In this document: piece after piece, positions 51,856-61,615 of the stretch | Numbering within the stretch: position 1 is the stretch's first letter | Layout: every line of letters begins with the position of its first letter | Assembly (NCBI RefSeq): GCF_040958095.1 | Contig: NC_091220.1 | Span: 24,023,169 to 24,087,168, forward strand | Direction of reading: 5' to 3' | DNA: 64,000 bases | DNA from: Procambarus clarkii | Lineage: Eukaryota; Arthropoda; Malacostraca; Decapoda; Cambaridae | Position numbers and translations under genes: made by a program | Notes under the pieces: model-generated | Told to the model about the DNA's origin: nothing | The model's database searches: none | The model's input: the letters and a program-made list of their open reading frames with translations, nothing else

Positions 51856-52068
51856 TGTCATGTTCACAGAAAATGGTACCATCCGTTTTCTATGTGCGGC
51901 GGAGCAGACGCCAGAGAGAGGAAGGTAAACAAGAGAGCGTACAGGACGCCTGCCAAGCTTGGTAGCTACTAGTCATGTAATCATATTAAGTATTAAAGTC
52001 AGTAACCAAGTCATGACTTTACATCAACCCTACAACCAAGACTTCCTCAGTAACACACAAACACCACA
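51856..52068 (+). repeat. 3' LTR
   Basis: 213 bp, preceded by a polypurine tract; differs from the 5' LTR at one position (A versus C in the GAGAGGxAGG segment). Confidence 0.95.
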
Positions 52069-52547
52069 CCATCGATTCGCATCATCTCTCTTAAAGTTTC
52101 TTTTTCCTCTTCTGAAGCTTGAACCATCTTTAGAAATGCAAGAGGGTCCTTGGCAAAGGATTTATATCCATTGTTATTGCTTCTTATATTAAAATTTTCG
52201 TCATGAACACATAATATTGTATATCTTTCATCTATATTTGAAATAAGTTCGATGAAGAATCCTTCGTTTTCTATTTGACATCCTAGTATAAATTGAAATT
52301 GTGATGCTAGTGGTTTCCCTTCCTCGTTAGATCCCATCCATATTTTCAAGGAGTAAAGAGTTTGTATTTCTGTTTCAAACAAAAAATTTGATGGTAATTT
52401 TAAATCTCGTTCTAATGTAATATTTAGTCCACAATTATAAAAGTATTGAATATAGTTAGACAATTGTAAACTTGATGTAATTGAAGGTACAAAAGATTTG
52501 AAATTCTCACATTCCGTAGTAAACATCATCTTGTCGAAAGGATTCAT
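52069..52547 (-). pseudogene. Multigene-family member 1, N-terminal part
   Basis: ORF from ATG 52547 (MNPFDKMMFTTECENFKSF) to the insertion site. It matches the N-terminal half of the copy at 61616 onward: a SSxQLSNYIQYFYNCGLNITLE segment, YSLKIWMGSNEEGKPLASQF, FFIELISNIDERY and GYKSFAKDPLAFLKMVQASEEEKE. The duplicated CCATC lies in the codons for IDG, and the frame agrees with that of the C-terminal part at 46520, so the gene was open before insertion. Confidence 0.7.
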
Positions 52548-52829
52548 TATGCAAAAAAAAAAAAAAAAAAAAAGATCTCTAATAAAATGTCAATTTACAC
52601 TAAATGGCCTCTCTGGCAAAAGAATGTTGAAAATTATCTCAAATTTTTTTGGTTAAAGCTGTGTATGTGGATATTGGTATCCCAGATTGTTTTTCTCCTC
52701 CTCTATTAATTTTGATTCTTTCCCGCAACATCCTGGATTGCTATGGGAGAGGAATCCACAAGAAACTTAACGACTCTTCCTTAGTTGGTTAGTATCCTCA
52801 CAGCTCTCTTACATCTCGGCCTGTCACAG

Positions 52830-53084
52830 TCTGTTAAAAAAAATCCGTTATAGTAGAAGAAATAAGGACACTGACTGACCTAGTTGTGTGAGAACCATGA
52901 GCAAACAATAGTCACTCCCCCTTTTTCAATATAATAACAGATATGACAGCCACACCATCAGGAGATCCACCCCCCCCCCCCCTCACAAATGAAATGAGAA
53001 CACTGACCTGCTCGCGTGAATGGAAAGCAACTATGAAGCAAGAGAGGGCGGCTCTGTCTTATATTGACAGGAAACAAGAAACTC

Positions 53085-53085
<1 letters not shown>
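52830..53085 (-). promoter_or_regulatory. Promoter and spliced-leader module C
   Basis: Read on the minus strand: an ATATAAGACAGAGCCGC TATA-type segment (near 53058), a leader with GTTGCTTTCCATTCACGCGAGCAG followed by GTCAGTG (donor), then ACACAACTAGGTCAGT and an acceptor-like AACGGATTTTTTTTAACAG. The same blocks occur in module A before the synthetase pseudogene. It stands upstream of multigene-family member 1. Confidence 0.55.

Positions 53086-53087
<2 letters not shown>

Positions 53088-53135
<48 letters not shown>
53088..53135 (+). repeat. Poly-A run of about 48
   Basis: Uninterrupted A run (T run on the minus strand) just upstream of module C. Confidence 0.95.
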
Positions 53136-53136
<1 letters not shown>

Positions 53137-53229
53137 AGTCACTTCTCGCTCGTTGAGTCCTCCTTATTTCAATCAACATTTTTCATACAGTTTTGAGATT
53201 AATTTTTAAAAATTAAATGTTGTAAATGA

Positions 53230-53790
53230 ATTGGAATGGTGGTATCCATTTTTTCATGTCTTGTTCCATATATGTTATAGTCGGACAATTTTTCGTTTCA
53301 CATGAAGAAAAAGAGGATGATCATCCCTGGTATCAATTGTCCAGTGGAATTCCAATGAATGGGTTCAAACATCAAATAACTAAAATATTTATCTCGCCCA
53401 AAATAGCTTTGTGCTTCTCTTAACAAAAGTTCTTCTTCATAATAACTTTTGTAGTATGTCGACAAAGGTGGAATCGATATTCCGTCGATTTGCACTAAAT
53501 CTTCTTTTTCCTCTTCTGAAGCTTGAACCATCTTTAGAAATAGGATAGGGTCTTTGATAAAGGATTTATATCCACTTTTGTTGCTTGTTATTTCCAATTT
53601 TCCATCAAAATTATAATCACATAATATTGTATATCTTTCATCTAAGTTTGAAATAATATTGTGATACTAGTGGTTTCCCTTCTTTGTTTGATCCCATCCA
53701 TATTTTCAGAGAATAAAGAGTTTGTATGTCTGTTGTAAACCTATGGAGGTCTGTTGTAAACACAATCTCTGATGGCTATCTTAAATCTGG
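53230..53790 (-). pseudogene. Multigene-family member 2, decayed
   Basis: Fragments match member 1 in order on the minus strand: SLFSENMDGI-type sequence near 53690, YVII/EITSNKSGYKSFIKDPILFLKMVQASEEEKED (53597-53490), DGISIPPLSTYYK and YLMFEPIHWNSTGQ near 53370. Several frame breaks and deletions are present, and the C-terminal half is missing beyond about 53230. Confidence 0.65.
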
Positions 53791-53839
53791 TTCTAAAATA
53801 ATATACAAAAGATTTGAAATGTACCACTTCTTTGGTCTG

Positions 53840-53960
53840 CTTGAGCTGCCAACACATCTCCTAAAAATACAATAAAAATCACTAACCTGGTCACGTGGAT
53901 AGAGAGCAACTAAGCAAGTATGAAGCTGCTCTTGTCTTATATATAGCCTGACAAAATTAT
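53840..53960 (-). promoter_or_regulatory. Promoter and spliced-leader module B
   Basis: On the minus strand TATATATAAGACAAGAGCAG (TATA box), then ACTTGCTTAGTTGCTCTCTA, CCACGTGACCAG|GTTAGTG (donor) and an acceptor-like TTGTATTTTTAG. The first three blocks match module A closely. It lies upstream of family member 2. Confidence 0.55.
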
Positions 53961-54039
53961 CCTCTTTAAAAATAAATGTTCTATCATACCTCCCACTCAT
54001 TTGACAAGGGAGAACTCTGTGGTCTCCATTTTCTCATGA

Positions 54040-54666
54040 TCACAAGATTTTCAACGCTTTATCCACATGGGATAAACAGGCAGGAACAACTGTGACTCTT
54101 GTACAACAATAGTATAATTTACATATATCTATATCAAATGCCTTAAATATTTGTGGTGAAAATAAATTTTGGTTCCCTTCTTTTAGTAACTGATGTGATA
54201 AAATCTTTTCATTATCCCATTCTATTACAATATGTGGAATTTGATAGATGAGTTTGATAAAAGATGGCATCAAGAAAGGTAGTGAATGCCCAAAAACAGA
54301 AGTTAACATGGATGATATACATGTTTCTAAGGATGGGAGTTTTCCTTTTCCTTTTTCTATATTAATTCTGAATAATAAAGTAGAAGCTACACTCACTAAT
54401 TGTTGAAATTTAACCTGGTCAATAGGAACATAAGATTTGTGTAAGTACCAAATTATAATATATTGTAAATGAGGCAAAACAATTTTATACTGTTGTTGTT
54501 GTTGTTTGTGTTTATGGGCATTATTAAAATTTACAGTTTTATAATCAATGTTAAATGAATTTATTGGAATGACATAGGCTATAGTTTTATATTTCTTTTT
54601 ATTTTGTGTTATATACAAGTTAGTAGATGAGTTTAAAAGTTTATTGGAATAAACATAAATCGTCAT
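54040..54666 (-). CDS. Unrecognised 208-aa protein
   Basis: Open frame from ATG 54666 that overlaps the stop of the preceding small ORF (ATGA arrangement). It has a basic Tyr/Asn/Lys-rich N-terminus, a short Gln run and a helical C-terminal half with some hydrophobic stretches (SFIKLIYQIPHIVIEW). The overlap with the upstream ORF may mean a single gene with one frameshift. No family is recognised. Confidence 0.45.
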   Translation of the reverse strand: MTIYVYSNKLLNSSTNLYITQNKKKYKTIAYVIPINSFNIDYKTVNFNNAHKHKQQQQQYKIVLPHLQYIIIWYLHKSYVPIDQVKFQQLVSVASTLLFRINIEKGKGKLPSLETCISSMLTSVFGHSLPFLMPSFIKLIYQIPHIVIEWDNEKILSHQLLKEGNQNLFSPQIFKAFDIDICKLYYCCTRVTVVPACLSHVDKALKIL

Positions 54667-54959
54667 TTTTTAATACAGTCATCACAAAAGTGATGAGATT
54701 CAATTGACTCATCTGCAAGTCTTCGTAATGTTGGTATTTGGAGGAGGTGTAGTGGTTTATTTGACTGGTGACATTTATAACAACATGCTACATTCTTACT
54801 TTTTTCCAGTTGACGCCATTTTTCAACTCTCTGGTATATTGATAAATTCGGATGGACTGTTTTTAAAAGGTGTTCTGGAGAAATGTATTTTAAGAGAGGT
54901 TCCATAAAAGTATCAAAATTATGTAATTCCATATTATCGAAATCAAAATTGGCATTCAT
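54663..54959 (-). CDS. Small zinc-ribbon-like protein (98 aa)
   Basis: The ORF from ATG 54959 has an acidic N-terminus. Two Cys pairs lie in the second half, CCYKC and HFCDDC, about 35 residues apart, suggesting a zinc-binding fold. The C-terminal pair is similar in style to the CLHC/CAQC pairs at the end of the FBH1-like protein. Stop and next ATG overlap by four bases. Function is unknown. Confidence 0.45.
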   Translation of the reverse strand: MNANFDFDNMELHNFDTFMEPLLKYISPEHLLKTVHPNLSIYQRVEKWRQLEKSKNVACCYKCHQSNKPLHLLQIPTLRRLADESIESHHFCDDCIKK

Positions 54960-55059
54960 TTTTTATCTAAAGGGTTAGGTTTTCAACGATGTTTGAGGTT
55001 TTAAGCAATGCTATAATATTTTTTTGTATCTCTTGACTTTTATAGACATAATTCAAAAT

Positions 55060-56163
55060 CTATGTTGGATTATATGAGTGAATAATTTTTCTTAAAATGT
55101 GGCGTACTTTATCTCGTCTTTCACAACCCCACATTAACATCACACACATTGTCACGGTTACAATGATACCATACATAGTAGGAATGACACTGTATTTATC
55201 TCGTTTAGGCAAACGTGTAAAATATCGGTTAGAAAGATATTGAACATATCTTTTATAATTGAGTTTTGATTTAGATATTTGTTTAGAAAAGACATCACAG
55301 ATATTTTCGGAATGAAATACTGGCATCGTTTCTGTGATTATAGAATATATATTTAAAGAAGGAAGAAAAAGGCCTCCGTAATCAATTAATTTAATTCGAT
55401 GAATGTCATCATTGGATACAAATACATTTTGAGGATTAATATCGTAATAAGTACCTGATATATATTTGTCAGTAGTATTATATAAGACTAATTGAACATC
55501 AATAAGCTGTCTAAGAACTGTAGTAAGCAATTGTTGACGACAATACTGATCATTTTTCAATAAGTCGACTTTTTTCCTTAGTAGGATCCAATCGCGTGGG
55601 TTTAAGTATTCCATTTCGATAAAGTAGCCTATAGATTTAGATTTGAAAGGACATTTATACTCAATATTATTCAAAGAATGAGGAACTTTTGTAGGTTGTG
55701 ATGACTCTAGAAATTTATCTTGTGGACAGTGTATTACATTATAGGCAGTTTCGACCATAAACACACGATACACTTGAACAAAGAATGCCTTTCTGATATT
55801 TTCATCAAGACGTGCAATGTTTTCAATCTCCATTAAAAAATCCCTTTTCCGGCGAAAACTCTTTCGAGCCACAAATGTTTGTAGATACTTTTTTCCTCGT
55901 TTGTGCTTCTTCTTAGAAGATTTAAAAAGTTTGGAAGCCGTGTGTGGGTAAATATTTTGAAACACATGTATTTGATGTGGTAATCTAGGATCAAGAAGTT
56001 CAATAGTAGGTACTTGGACAAGATCAACTTTACCATAGGCACCTTTCCCTAAATGACGTTTGTGGGTATTAAATGTAAAACGAATATGATTAGATATTCT
56101 ATTATTTAGTGTTTCACATTCATCAGGCTTAGTCAATTTGTTTTTCCCCTTAATGACTTCCAT
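55060..56163 (-). CDS. Serine/threonine protein kinase, intact
   Basis: 367-aa ORF from ATG 56163. The glycine loop GKGAYGKV is at residues 39-46, the VAxK lysine in FVARKSF is at about residue 101, and an alpha-C-like glutamate lies in FLMEIENIARL. The catalytic loop is YYDINPQN in place of HRDxxxxN, with Asp and Asn kept, and DYG replaces DFG in LIDYGG. An insertion of about 40 residues rich in Lys lies between the loop and the lysine. A C-terminal hydrophobic stretch (MYGIIVTVTMCVMLMWG) may be the last kinase helix or a membrane anchor. The core residues suggest an active enzyme. Related kinases are common in large DNA viruses. Confidence 0.75.
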   Translation of the reverse strand: MEVIKGKNKLTKPDECETLNNRISNHIRFTFNTHKRHLGKGAYGKVDLVQVPTIELLDPRLPHQIHVFQNIYPHTASKLFKSSKKKHKRGKKYLQTFVARKSFRRKRDFLMEIENIARLDENIRKAFFVQVYRVFMVETAYNVIHCPQDKFLESSQPTKVPHSLNNIEYKCPFKSKSIGYFIEMEYLNPRDWILLRKKVDLLKNDQYCRQQLLTTVLRQLIDVQLVLYNTTDKYISGTYYDINPQNVFVSNDDIHRIKLIDYGGLFLPSLNIYSIITETMPVFHSENICDVFSKQISKSKLNYKRYVQYLSNRYFTRLPKRDKYSVIPTMYGIIVTVTMCVMLMWGCERRDKVRHILRKIIHSYNPT

Positions 56164-56396
56164 TTTTTAATTATTTATGATATAATCCCAACTTGAAAAC
56201 GGATACCAAACCCAACTCTTATAAGTCTTATGAAATTTTGATAGAAGGTATAAAAAAAGAAAAACGTATATATATTAAATATATCATAACTATATATAAT
56301 ACAACAGTTTTTGTTTTTCATATATTATAATACAAACACTGTCATGACAAATACAACTGAAAATATTTGAAGTAATTCACAAACTATTGGACTGAA
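56164..56396. promoter_or_regulatory. Divergent promoter region between kinase and macro genes
   Basis: AT-rich. A CTTATAAG palindrome at about 56217 could serve the kinase, and GGTATAAAAAAAG at about 56248 the macro gene. No factor sites are recognised. Confidence 0.35.
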
Positions 56397-57190
56397 ATGG
56401 AGGAATTTATCAAGAAAGGTAATCAAACATATCCTAATCTCTTAAAAAAAAATTCTTTGGCAACATATATTAGAAGATAATTATGGACTGTAATGGTATA
56501 ACCAATGTTTCTTTCTTCTTTGTAGATAACTTGGAGTTTATTAATGGAGACATTACTGACCCTGTATATAGAAGCCCCAATATAGCGCTTGTACAATTAG
56601 TCAACTGTGTAGCTGTTAAATCTCATGGACTTTCTCAGATTCTTGCTGAGATATATCCATACTGTGGTTCTTATACACGACGCCGGGCAATAGGCACTTT
56701 AAACTGTGCTATGCTTGAAGATAGACCTCAACCAGGAAATATTGAGATTTGTCATCCTAACACTGTAACAAAGGGACCAGTAGTTATAAATGTTTTTGGG
56801 CAGTTTTATATAGGGAAGGAGAAAAATCAAAACCTTTATACTAAAAGACTCATACAGCAGTTACAGCAGTCATGTACTGTTGATGTTGGACCTAAAGGAA
56901 GAAATCCTAGGCATTTAGAACCTTTCGATCATCAACTTTTATCTGGCCTTTTAAAAGATACATCCCAAAACAGTATTTATTGGTTTAATGAAGGTCTAAA
57001 TAAATTAGCAGTGCAAGTATCTAATGGAAAATACAGTTTGGTAAATTTTCCATCGTTAATTGGGTGTGGATTGGCTGGTGGAAACTGGGAAAGAGACTAC
57101 TTACCAGCAATTATAAAATTTTCTAGACAGGTCTACCCCTTTGGTGTCAGAGTTAAAATTATAAACAAAATTATGTCAAAGACATCATAA
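56397..57190 (+). CDS. Macro-domain protein with a 107-bp intron
   Basis: The predicted start is ATG 56397. Exon 1 (56397-56418) ends at AAG|GTAATC, the intron runs to TTTCTTCTTTGTAG at 56525, and exon 2 runs from 56526 to 57190, with an Asp codon split between exons. Exon 2 opens directly with the macro signature LEFINGDITDP. Then follow a VNCVAVKSHGLSQ segment, GPVVINVFGQF and a FPSLIGCGLAGGNWE loop that binds ADP-ribose phosphates, with a TCTVDVGPKGRNP-type insert between. Macro domains bind or hydrolyse ADP-ribose derivatives, and in viruses they counter ADP-ribosylation. The usual catalytic N-x-x-N is only partly recognisable, so binding rather than hydrolysis is possible. The unspliced alternative starts at 56483. 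Confidence 0.75.
56419..56525 (+). other. Predicted intron in macro-domain gene
   Basis: GTAATC donor, pyrimidine-rich acceptor TTTCTTTCTTCTTTGTAG; removal restores a continuous frame at the first residues of the macro fold. Confidence 0.7.
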
Positions 57191-57867
57191 CAATGAAAAG
57201 AATAGTTAAACCTCCTAATTTATATATATTTTTTTTTTCATAGGTTCCCCCCTTTATGACAAAAAAACCAAAAAACAGGACAGTGTCATTAACATAAATA
57301 AGACGGACCTCCACCCTCCCTGGTCAATTGTTGTTGTGTGATGATTTAATCCTGACAACAGAATGAACCAGTCATTGGGTTTAGATATGTTCCCTAAAAC
57401 TTTATGAACTGATTGAGGTGAGAGAGACCATAGTTACTAATTGAAGAAATTTTATCTCTACCCTTCTACCACTACTACTACTACTTCCATCCTACTCTTA
57501 TTTACCCTATCACTTTTCAGACATCTTTCTACATACCAAACTCGAGAAAAGTGCAGTTTTTTGTGTTTATTTTTTTTTTTTTTAGAATAGTTAATTATGG
57601 AATAAAGAGCTTTTTCCCCTTGTTTACAACTCCATTTCTTCCCCCTTTTTTTTAATTAATATTAATGTTATCTTTCATATTTCTTCTAGGTTTAATATGG
57701 AATTATCCCTGGGGAAATGTCCAAAGAGAAGACATTTAAAAAAAAATATATACAAAATATCAAATTAAAAAAACTCAAGAGGTTGCCAACTTTTTTTGAC
57801 TTGCAAGATTTCTCCTACAAGGTCAAGATTACAGCAGAATATCAAAGTGAGAAACATCATAGAAATT
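57191..57867. other. Intergenic stretch with acceptor-like site
   Basis: AT-rich. A TTTCTTCTAG site at about 57680-57689 precedes the RING gene. ORF 57717-57908 is Lys-rich and not convincing. Confidence 0.4.
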
Positions 57868-58854
57868 ATGACAGAAGCAGAAAAGGCATCGTTAACTATT
57901 ATATTTAATTGTTCACCAAATATCAGATCAATTGATACTGATATAAATCTGTTTGAAAATGAACATGATTTTAGACAAGACGAGTGTTTTGAAACTAAGA
58001 ATAATTCTACAGTCCTGGTTAAAATACCATTTTTGAAAAAATATCAAACAAACCTGGTGTCCAACCGACTCTGGGGACCTGATAATAAGGACGTTGTCAT
58101 TGATATATCAATTAAACACGGTTCCCTTAAAACTATCAAGAAAAATGTCATTCGTCATCAAATTGTATCTTGCCCCATTTGTTTAGATATGAATGGGTCA
58201 GGTGACATGGTTTTTATGTTTGATGATTATATGGTTGGATGTGGTCACAGTATTTGTCCTCAATGTATGTTTACATTATCCGCCAAAATTTTGTTGGGTA
58301 AAAAATCTACTGGGAAATTTGATTATAATAATTATGGCTGCCTTAGATATATGAATAATTCTTATGGGATGTACTCTTTTTTATCAAATATTATCTACAA
58401 AGATGAAATATTGTGTCCACTTTGTAAGCAAATAGTAAAAAGTGTGTTTGTGTTGAATATGCATCATCTAAAATGTAGCATTAGGGAATTTTCTCGTAAG
58501 TATGCCCAAATCTTATTTTGGGGTAATCAAACTGACAGGCTGTTTTTAGAAGCTGCAACTAGTTTTATATATGGAGTGGAGCAATTGGCAGTCACTGATT
58601 TGTATATAGAAAGATATATTATGGAAAACAGTTGGATTTTTGACGAATATGTGACACCAGTTACCCTATACCTTAACTTTAATGAAACACTTTCAGAGAT
58701 GAAACTTGTTTTTAAGAATTTACAGCCATATTTATTAAAACTAGCCTCAAAAAATTCTAATGATCCATCAAATAGAAAATACTTATTATTCTTTAACCAA
58801 CTTTGTCATAGAAAGGGGGGTGAACCAATCCTGAGAGCAACATTCATTAAATAA
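57868..58854 (+). CDS. RING-type zinc-finger protein, probable E3 ligase
   Basis: The ATG at 57868 (MTEAEKASLTIIF) is preferred, although the frame is open from 57796. About 328 aa. A RING domain starts at SCPICLDMNGSGDM (near 58170), continues with GCGHSICPQC and, after an insert of about 55 residues rich in Asn/Tyr, closes with CPLCKQ (near 58417). This gives the C3HC4 order with a long loop before the last pair. The C-terminal 140 residues are helical with no motif. RING proteins of large DNA viruses are usually ubiquitin ligases acting on host factors. The ORF is intact. Confidence 0.65.
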   Translation: MTEAEKASLTIIFNCSPNIRSIDTDINLFENEHDFRQDECFETKNNSTVLVKIPFLKKYQTNLVSNRLWGPDNKDVVIDISIKHGSLKTIKKNVIRHQIVSCPICLDMNGSGDMVFMFDDYMVGCGHSICPQCMFTLSAKILLGKKSTGKFDYNNYGCLRYMNNSYGMYSFLSNIIYKDEILCPLCKQIVKSVFVLNMHHLKCSIREFSRKYAQILFWGNQTDRLFLEAATSFIYGVEQLAVTDLYIERYIMENSWIFDEYVTPVTLYLNFNETLSEMKLVFKNLQPYLLKLASKNSNDPSNRKYLLFFNQLCHRKGGEPILRATFIK

Positions 58855-59564
<710 letters not shown>

Positions 59565-59879
59565 ATGGGTGAGAGGGAAAAAGGTAAGAAGATCTTTATG
59601 CAGAGGTGTGCACAGTGTCACACTGTTGAATTAAACGGCAAGCACAAAACTGGACCCAATCTAAATGGCCTCTTCGGCCGCCAAACTGGTCAGGCTTCTG
59701 GCTATATTTACACTTATGCCAACAAGGCCAAGAGTATCACGTGGGACAAAGATAATCTGGATATCTACTTGACCAACCCCAAGAAATTTATTCCAGGCAC
59801 AAAGATGGTGTTCGTTGGTCTTAACAAGAAGAATGAGCGTGTAGACTTGATTGCTTACCTGGAAACCTCCACCAAGTAG
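59565..59879 (+). CDS. Cytochrome c, intronless retrocopy with intact frame
   Basis: 104-aa ORF from ATG 59565. The haem-binding CAQCH (residues about 14-18), [10 protein letters not shown], and the axial Met in [10 protein letters not shown] are preserved, and the C-terminus AYLETSTK is normal. The N-terminus is four residues shorter than usual, and TYANKAK replaces the usual TDANKAK. An AATAAA at about 59920 is followed 25 bases later by an A-run of about 19 (59949-59968), as in a retroposed mRNA. Cytochrome c carries electrons in mitochondria and triggers apoptosis when released. An acceptor-like tract touches the start, so the copy may have joined a leader intron. A real host gene exon is a less likely alternative. 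Confidence 0.85.
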   Translation: MGEREKGKKIFMQRCAQCHTVELNGKHKTGPNLNGLFGRQTGQASGYIYTYANKAKSITWDKDNLDIYLTNPKKFIPGTKMVFVGLNKKNERVDLIAYLETSTK

Positions 59880-60198
59880 AGCAAGCACTAATATTTTTGT
59901 GGTCTCACCACTTTAAATCAATAAATCATCCTGCTATCAAAATTTACTAAAAAAAAAAAAAAAAAAAAAGAAGGGCAGTAAAAATTACAAAACGTTGCTC
60001 AAAGAATGGAGGAGACAGCTGGTTGCCTGGAGTAGATGGTAGCAGTATCAGCTGAATTATATAAATATCAAGTAGTCGCAGGCTACTCTCACATTTTACA
60101 TCCACTGACGGCCAACCAACACACGCCTCGCTACTCTTCCATCCAATAGAAATTTAGTAGCCACATTCTTACTAATATTTGGAATATTCAGGTGTACA
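59880..60198. other. Retrocopy 3' UTR, poly-A and a TATA-containing stretch
   Basis: AATAAA and poly-A end the cytochrome c copy near 59968. TATATAAATA at 60058-60067 is a possible TATA box for the following fragment. Confidence 0.5.
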
Positions 60199-60720
60199 AA
60201 GTGTGATGATATATGTTGTATTAGGCTAGGAAACCTTGATCGAATTTATCATTTAAATTCGGCGAAGAGCGAATTAATTGCTCGAATAGTGGCGAAAGAA
60301 TACGGATCATTTTATGTAGAAAAGGTAAACCGCGTACTTTTCATAACCCGAAATCCCCATCTCTTTATGGACCTCATTCAAACGGGAGAAAAGGAAGAAA
60401 TCTGTCATTTTATTATAGAAGACGAAGGTTTATCATCATCACCACCACCACCACCATGTAAAAGCACCTACAACCCAAATACTTTGCAGGCAATGTGCGT
60501 CAATCAATTTGTGAATTCCTTTTTGGATATTACTAGAATGGGATATTGGATCATGGCCTGTTTACGGACAGCAATCAACACCAACCGTAATATTCCTCAT
60601 TTATTTAAACTCCAATTAATCAACGAAGTTCAACGGAATCTAATGATTAGATCGTGGGAAAGAGCATTGGCAGATGAATTGAATCAAAACAATTTTTCAA
60701 AAAAAATCACCAGGCCTTAG
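60199..60720 (+). pseudogene. Multigene-family member 3, 5'-truncated
   Basis: The frame is open from about 60199 (KCDDICCIRLGNLDRIYHLN) to 60720, but no upstream half exists. It is very similar to the end of member 4 (62465-63000), including YGSFYVEKVNRVLFITRNPH, QTGEKEEICHFIIEDEGL, a Ser/Pro run and MIRSWERALADE. The 5' end joins unrelated sequence with a TATA box, so this is a partial duplicate that kept its frame. Confidence 0.7.
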
Positions 60721-61615
60721 AGAGAATATCATTAGGATGTTATTGGTTGTAACGGAATAAAAATCTGGAGAGGATTGAACAAACTGACAAAACCATTAAA
60801 AAATATCTCTCATTATTATTTCATGATAATTAAATTTAATGTGGGAATCATTAATATTATCATTTATTAACTTATATAACTTATAAGCTATAAATAATTA
60901 TCTTATTAGATTATGTCTCAGGGGTAAATAATATAATCCAGGAATTTTTTTTTATGTAAAATTTTTCATTATTTATATGTTCTATATCTTTATTAATGAA
61001 AAGTTCCTCTTTTTTGTTCATATTTTTTTAAATCCTTTAAATATTCAATTCTAATACTTTCTCGAAATGATCTGCCCTACCAACAAATAGGGAATTAATT
61101 ATTGGCTAAGATTTATTGTCATATGAATTTTTTATTATATATTTGTGATAGAATTTAATAAAATAAATCCCAATAACATATGGTCTTTGTTTCAAGGTTA
61201 TCTGACCATGGCATAGACAAACAAAGACTACTTTTTTTTTCTGTGGCATAACGTGTCGATGTTAATGTACTATTGGATCAAAGATCAAAGTGACTGACTG
61301 AACTCTGGCCGATGGTAGATTTAACCAGTTCAGTTATCATTTTCTGCACTTCAGAAGAGTTCATCATTTGAATAAATGGTTACTAAAATATGTTCTCGTT
61401 TTTGGTAAATGAATGGATGGATAGTTAGTGAAATTCTAAATTTTTATTACTTTTATACTTCTTGTCAATTTGTTTTTCCTAATTTGTGATAATATTTGCT
61501 GAAAACTTTGTTCTGGTTGAATTTATACTTAAATTTTTTTTCACACTCATTGTACATAAAGGGATTTACTCCTACTAACATTCAGAATACTCATTTGCAT
61601 AAAGCTTTTAAAACC
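60721..61615. other. AT-rich stretch upstream of member 4
   Basis: Mostly non-coding. Near 61290-61390 the minus strand encodes a short peptide (MNSSEVQKMITELVKST...) resembling the peptide starts found around 63400-63720. Confidence 0.4.

Larger units (their letters stand above)
46521..52068 (+). mobile_element. Young Gypsy (Mag-like) LTR retrotransposon
   Basis: 5548 bp with 213-bp LTRs (46521-46733 and 51856-52068) starting TGTCATG and ending CCACA. I see one mismatch between them. A primer-binding-type TTGGCGACGAGGAT follows the 5' LTR, and a polypurine tract AAAGAAAAGGAGGGA precedes the 3' LTR. It encodes gag-protease and pol with reverse transcriptase, RNase H and integrase in Gypsy order. 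A perfect 5-bp target-site duplication flanks it. The element interrupts a gene of the virus-derived family, so it arrived after that DNA entered the genome. Confidence 0.95.
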
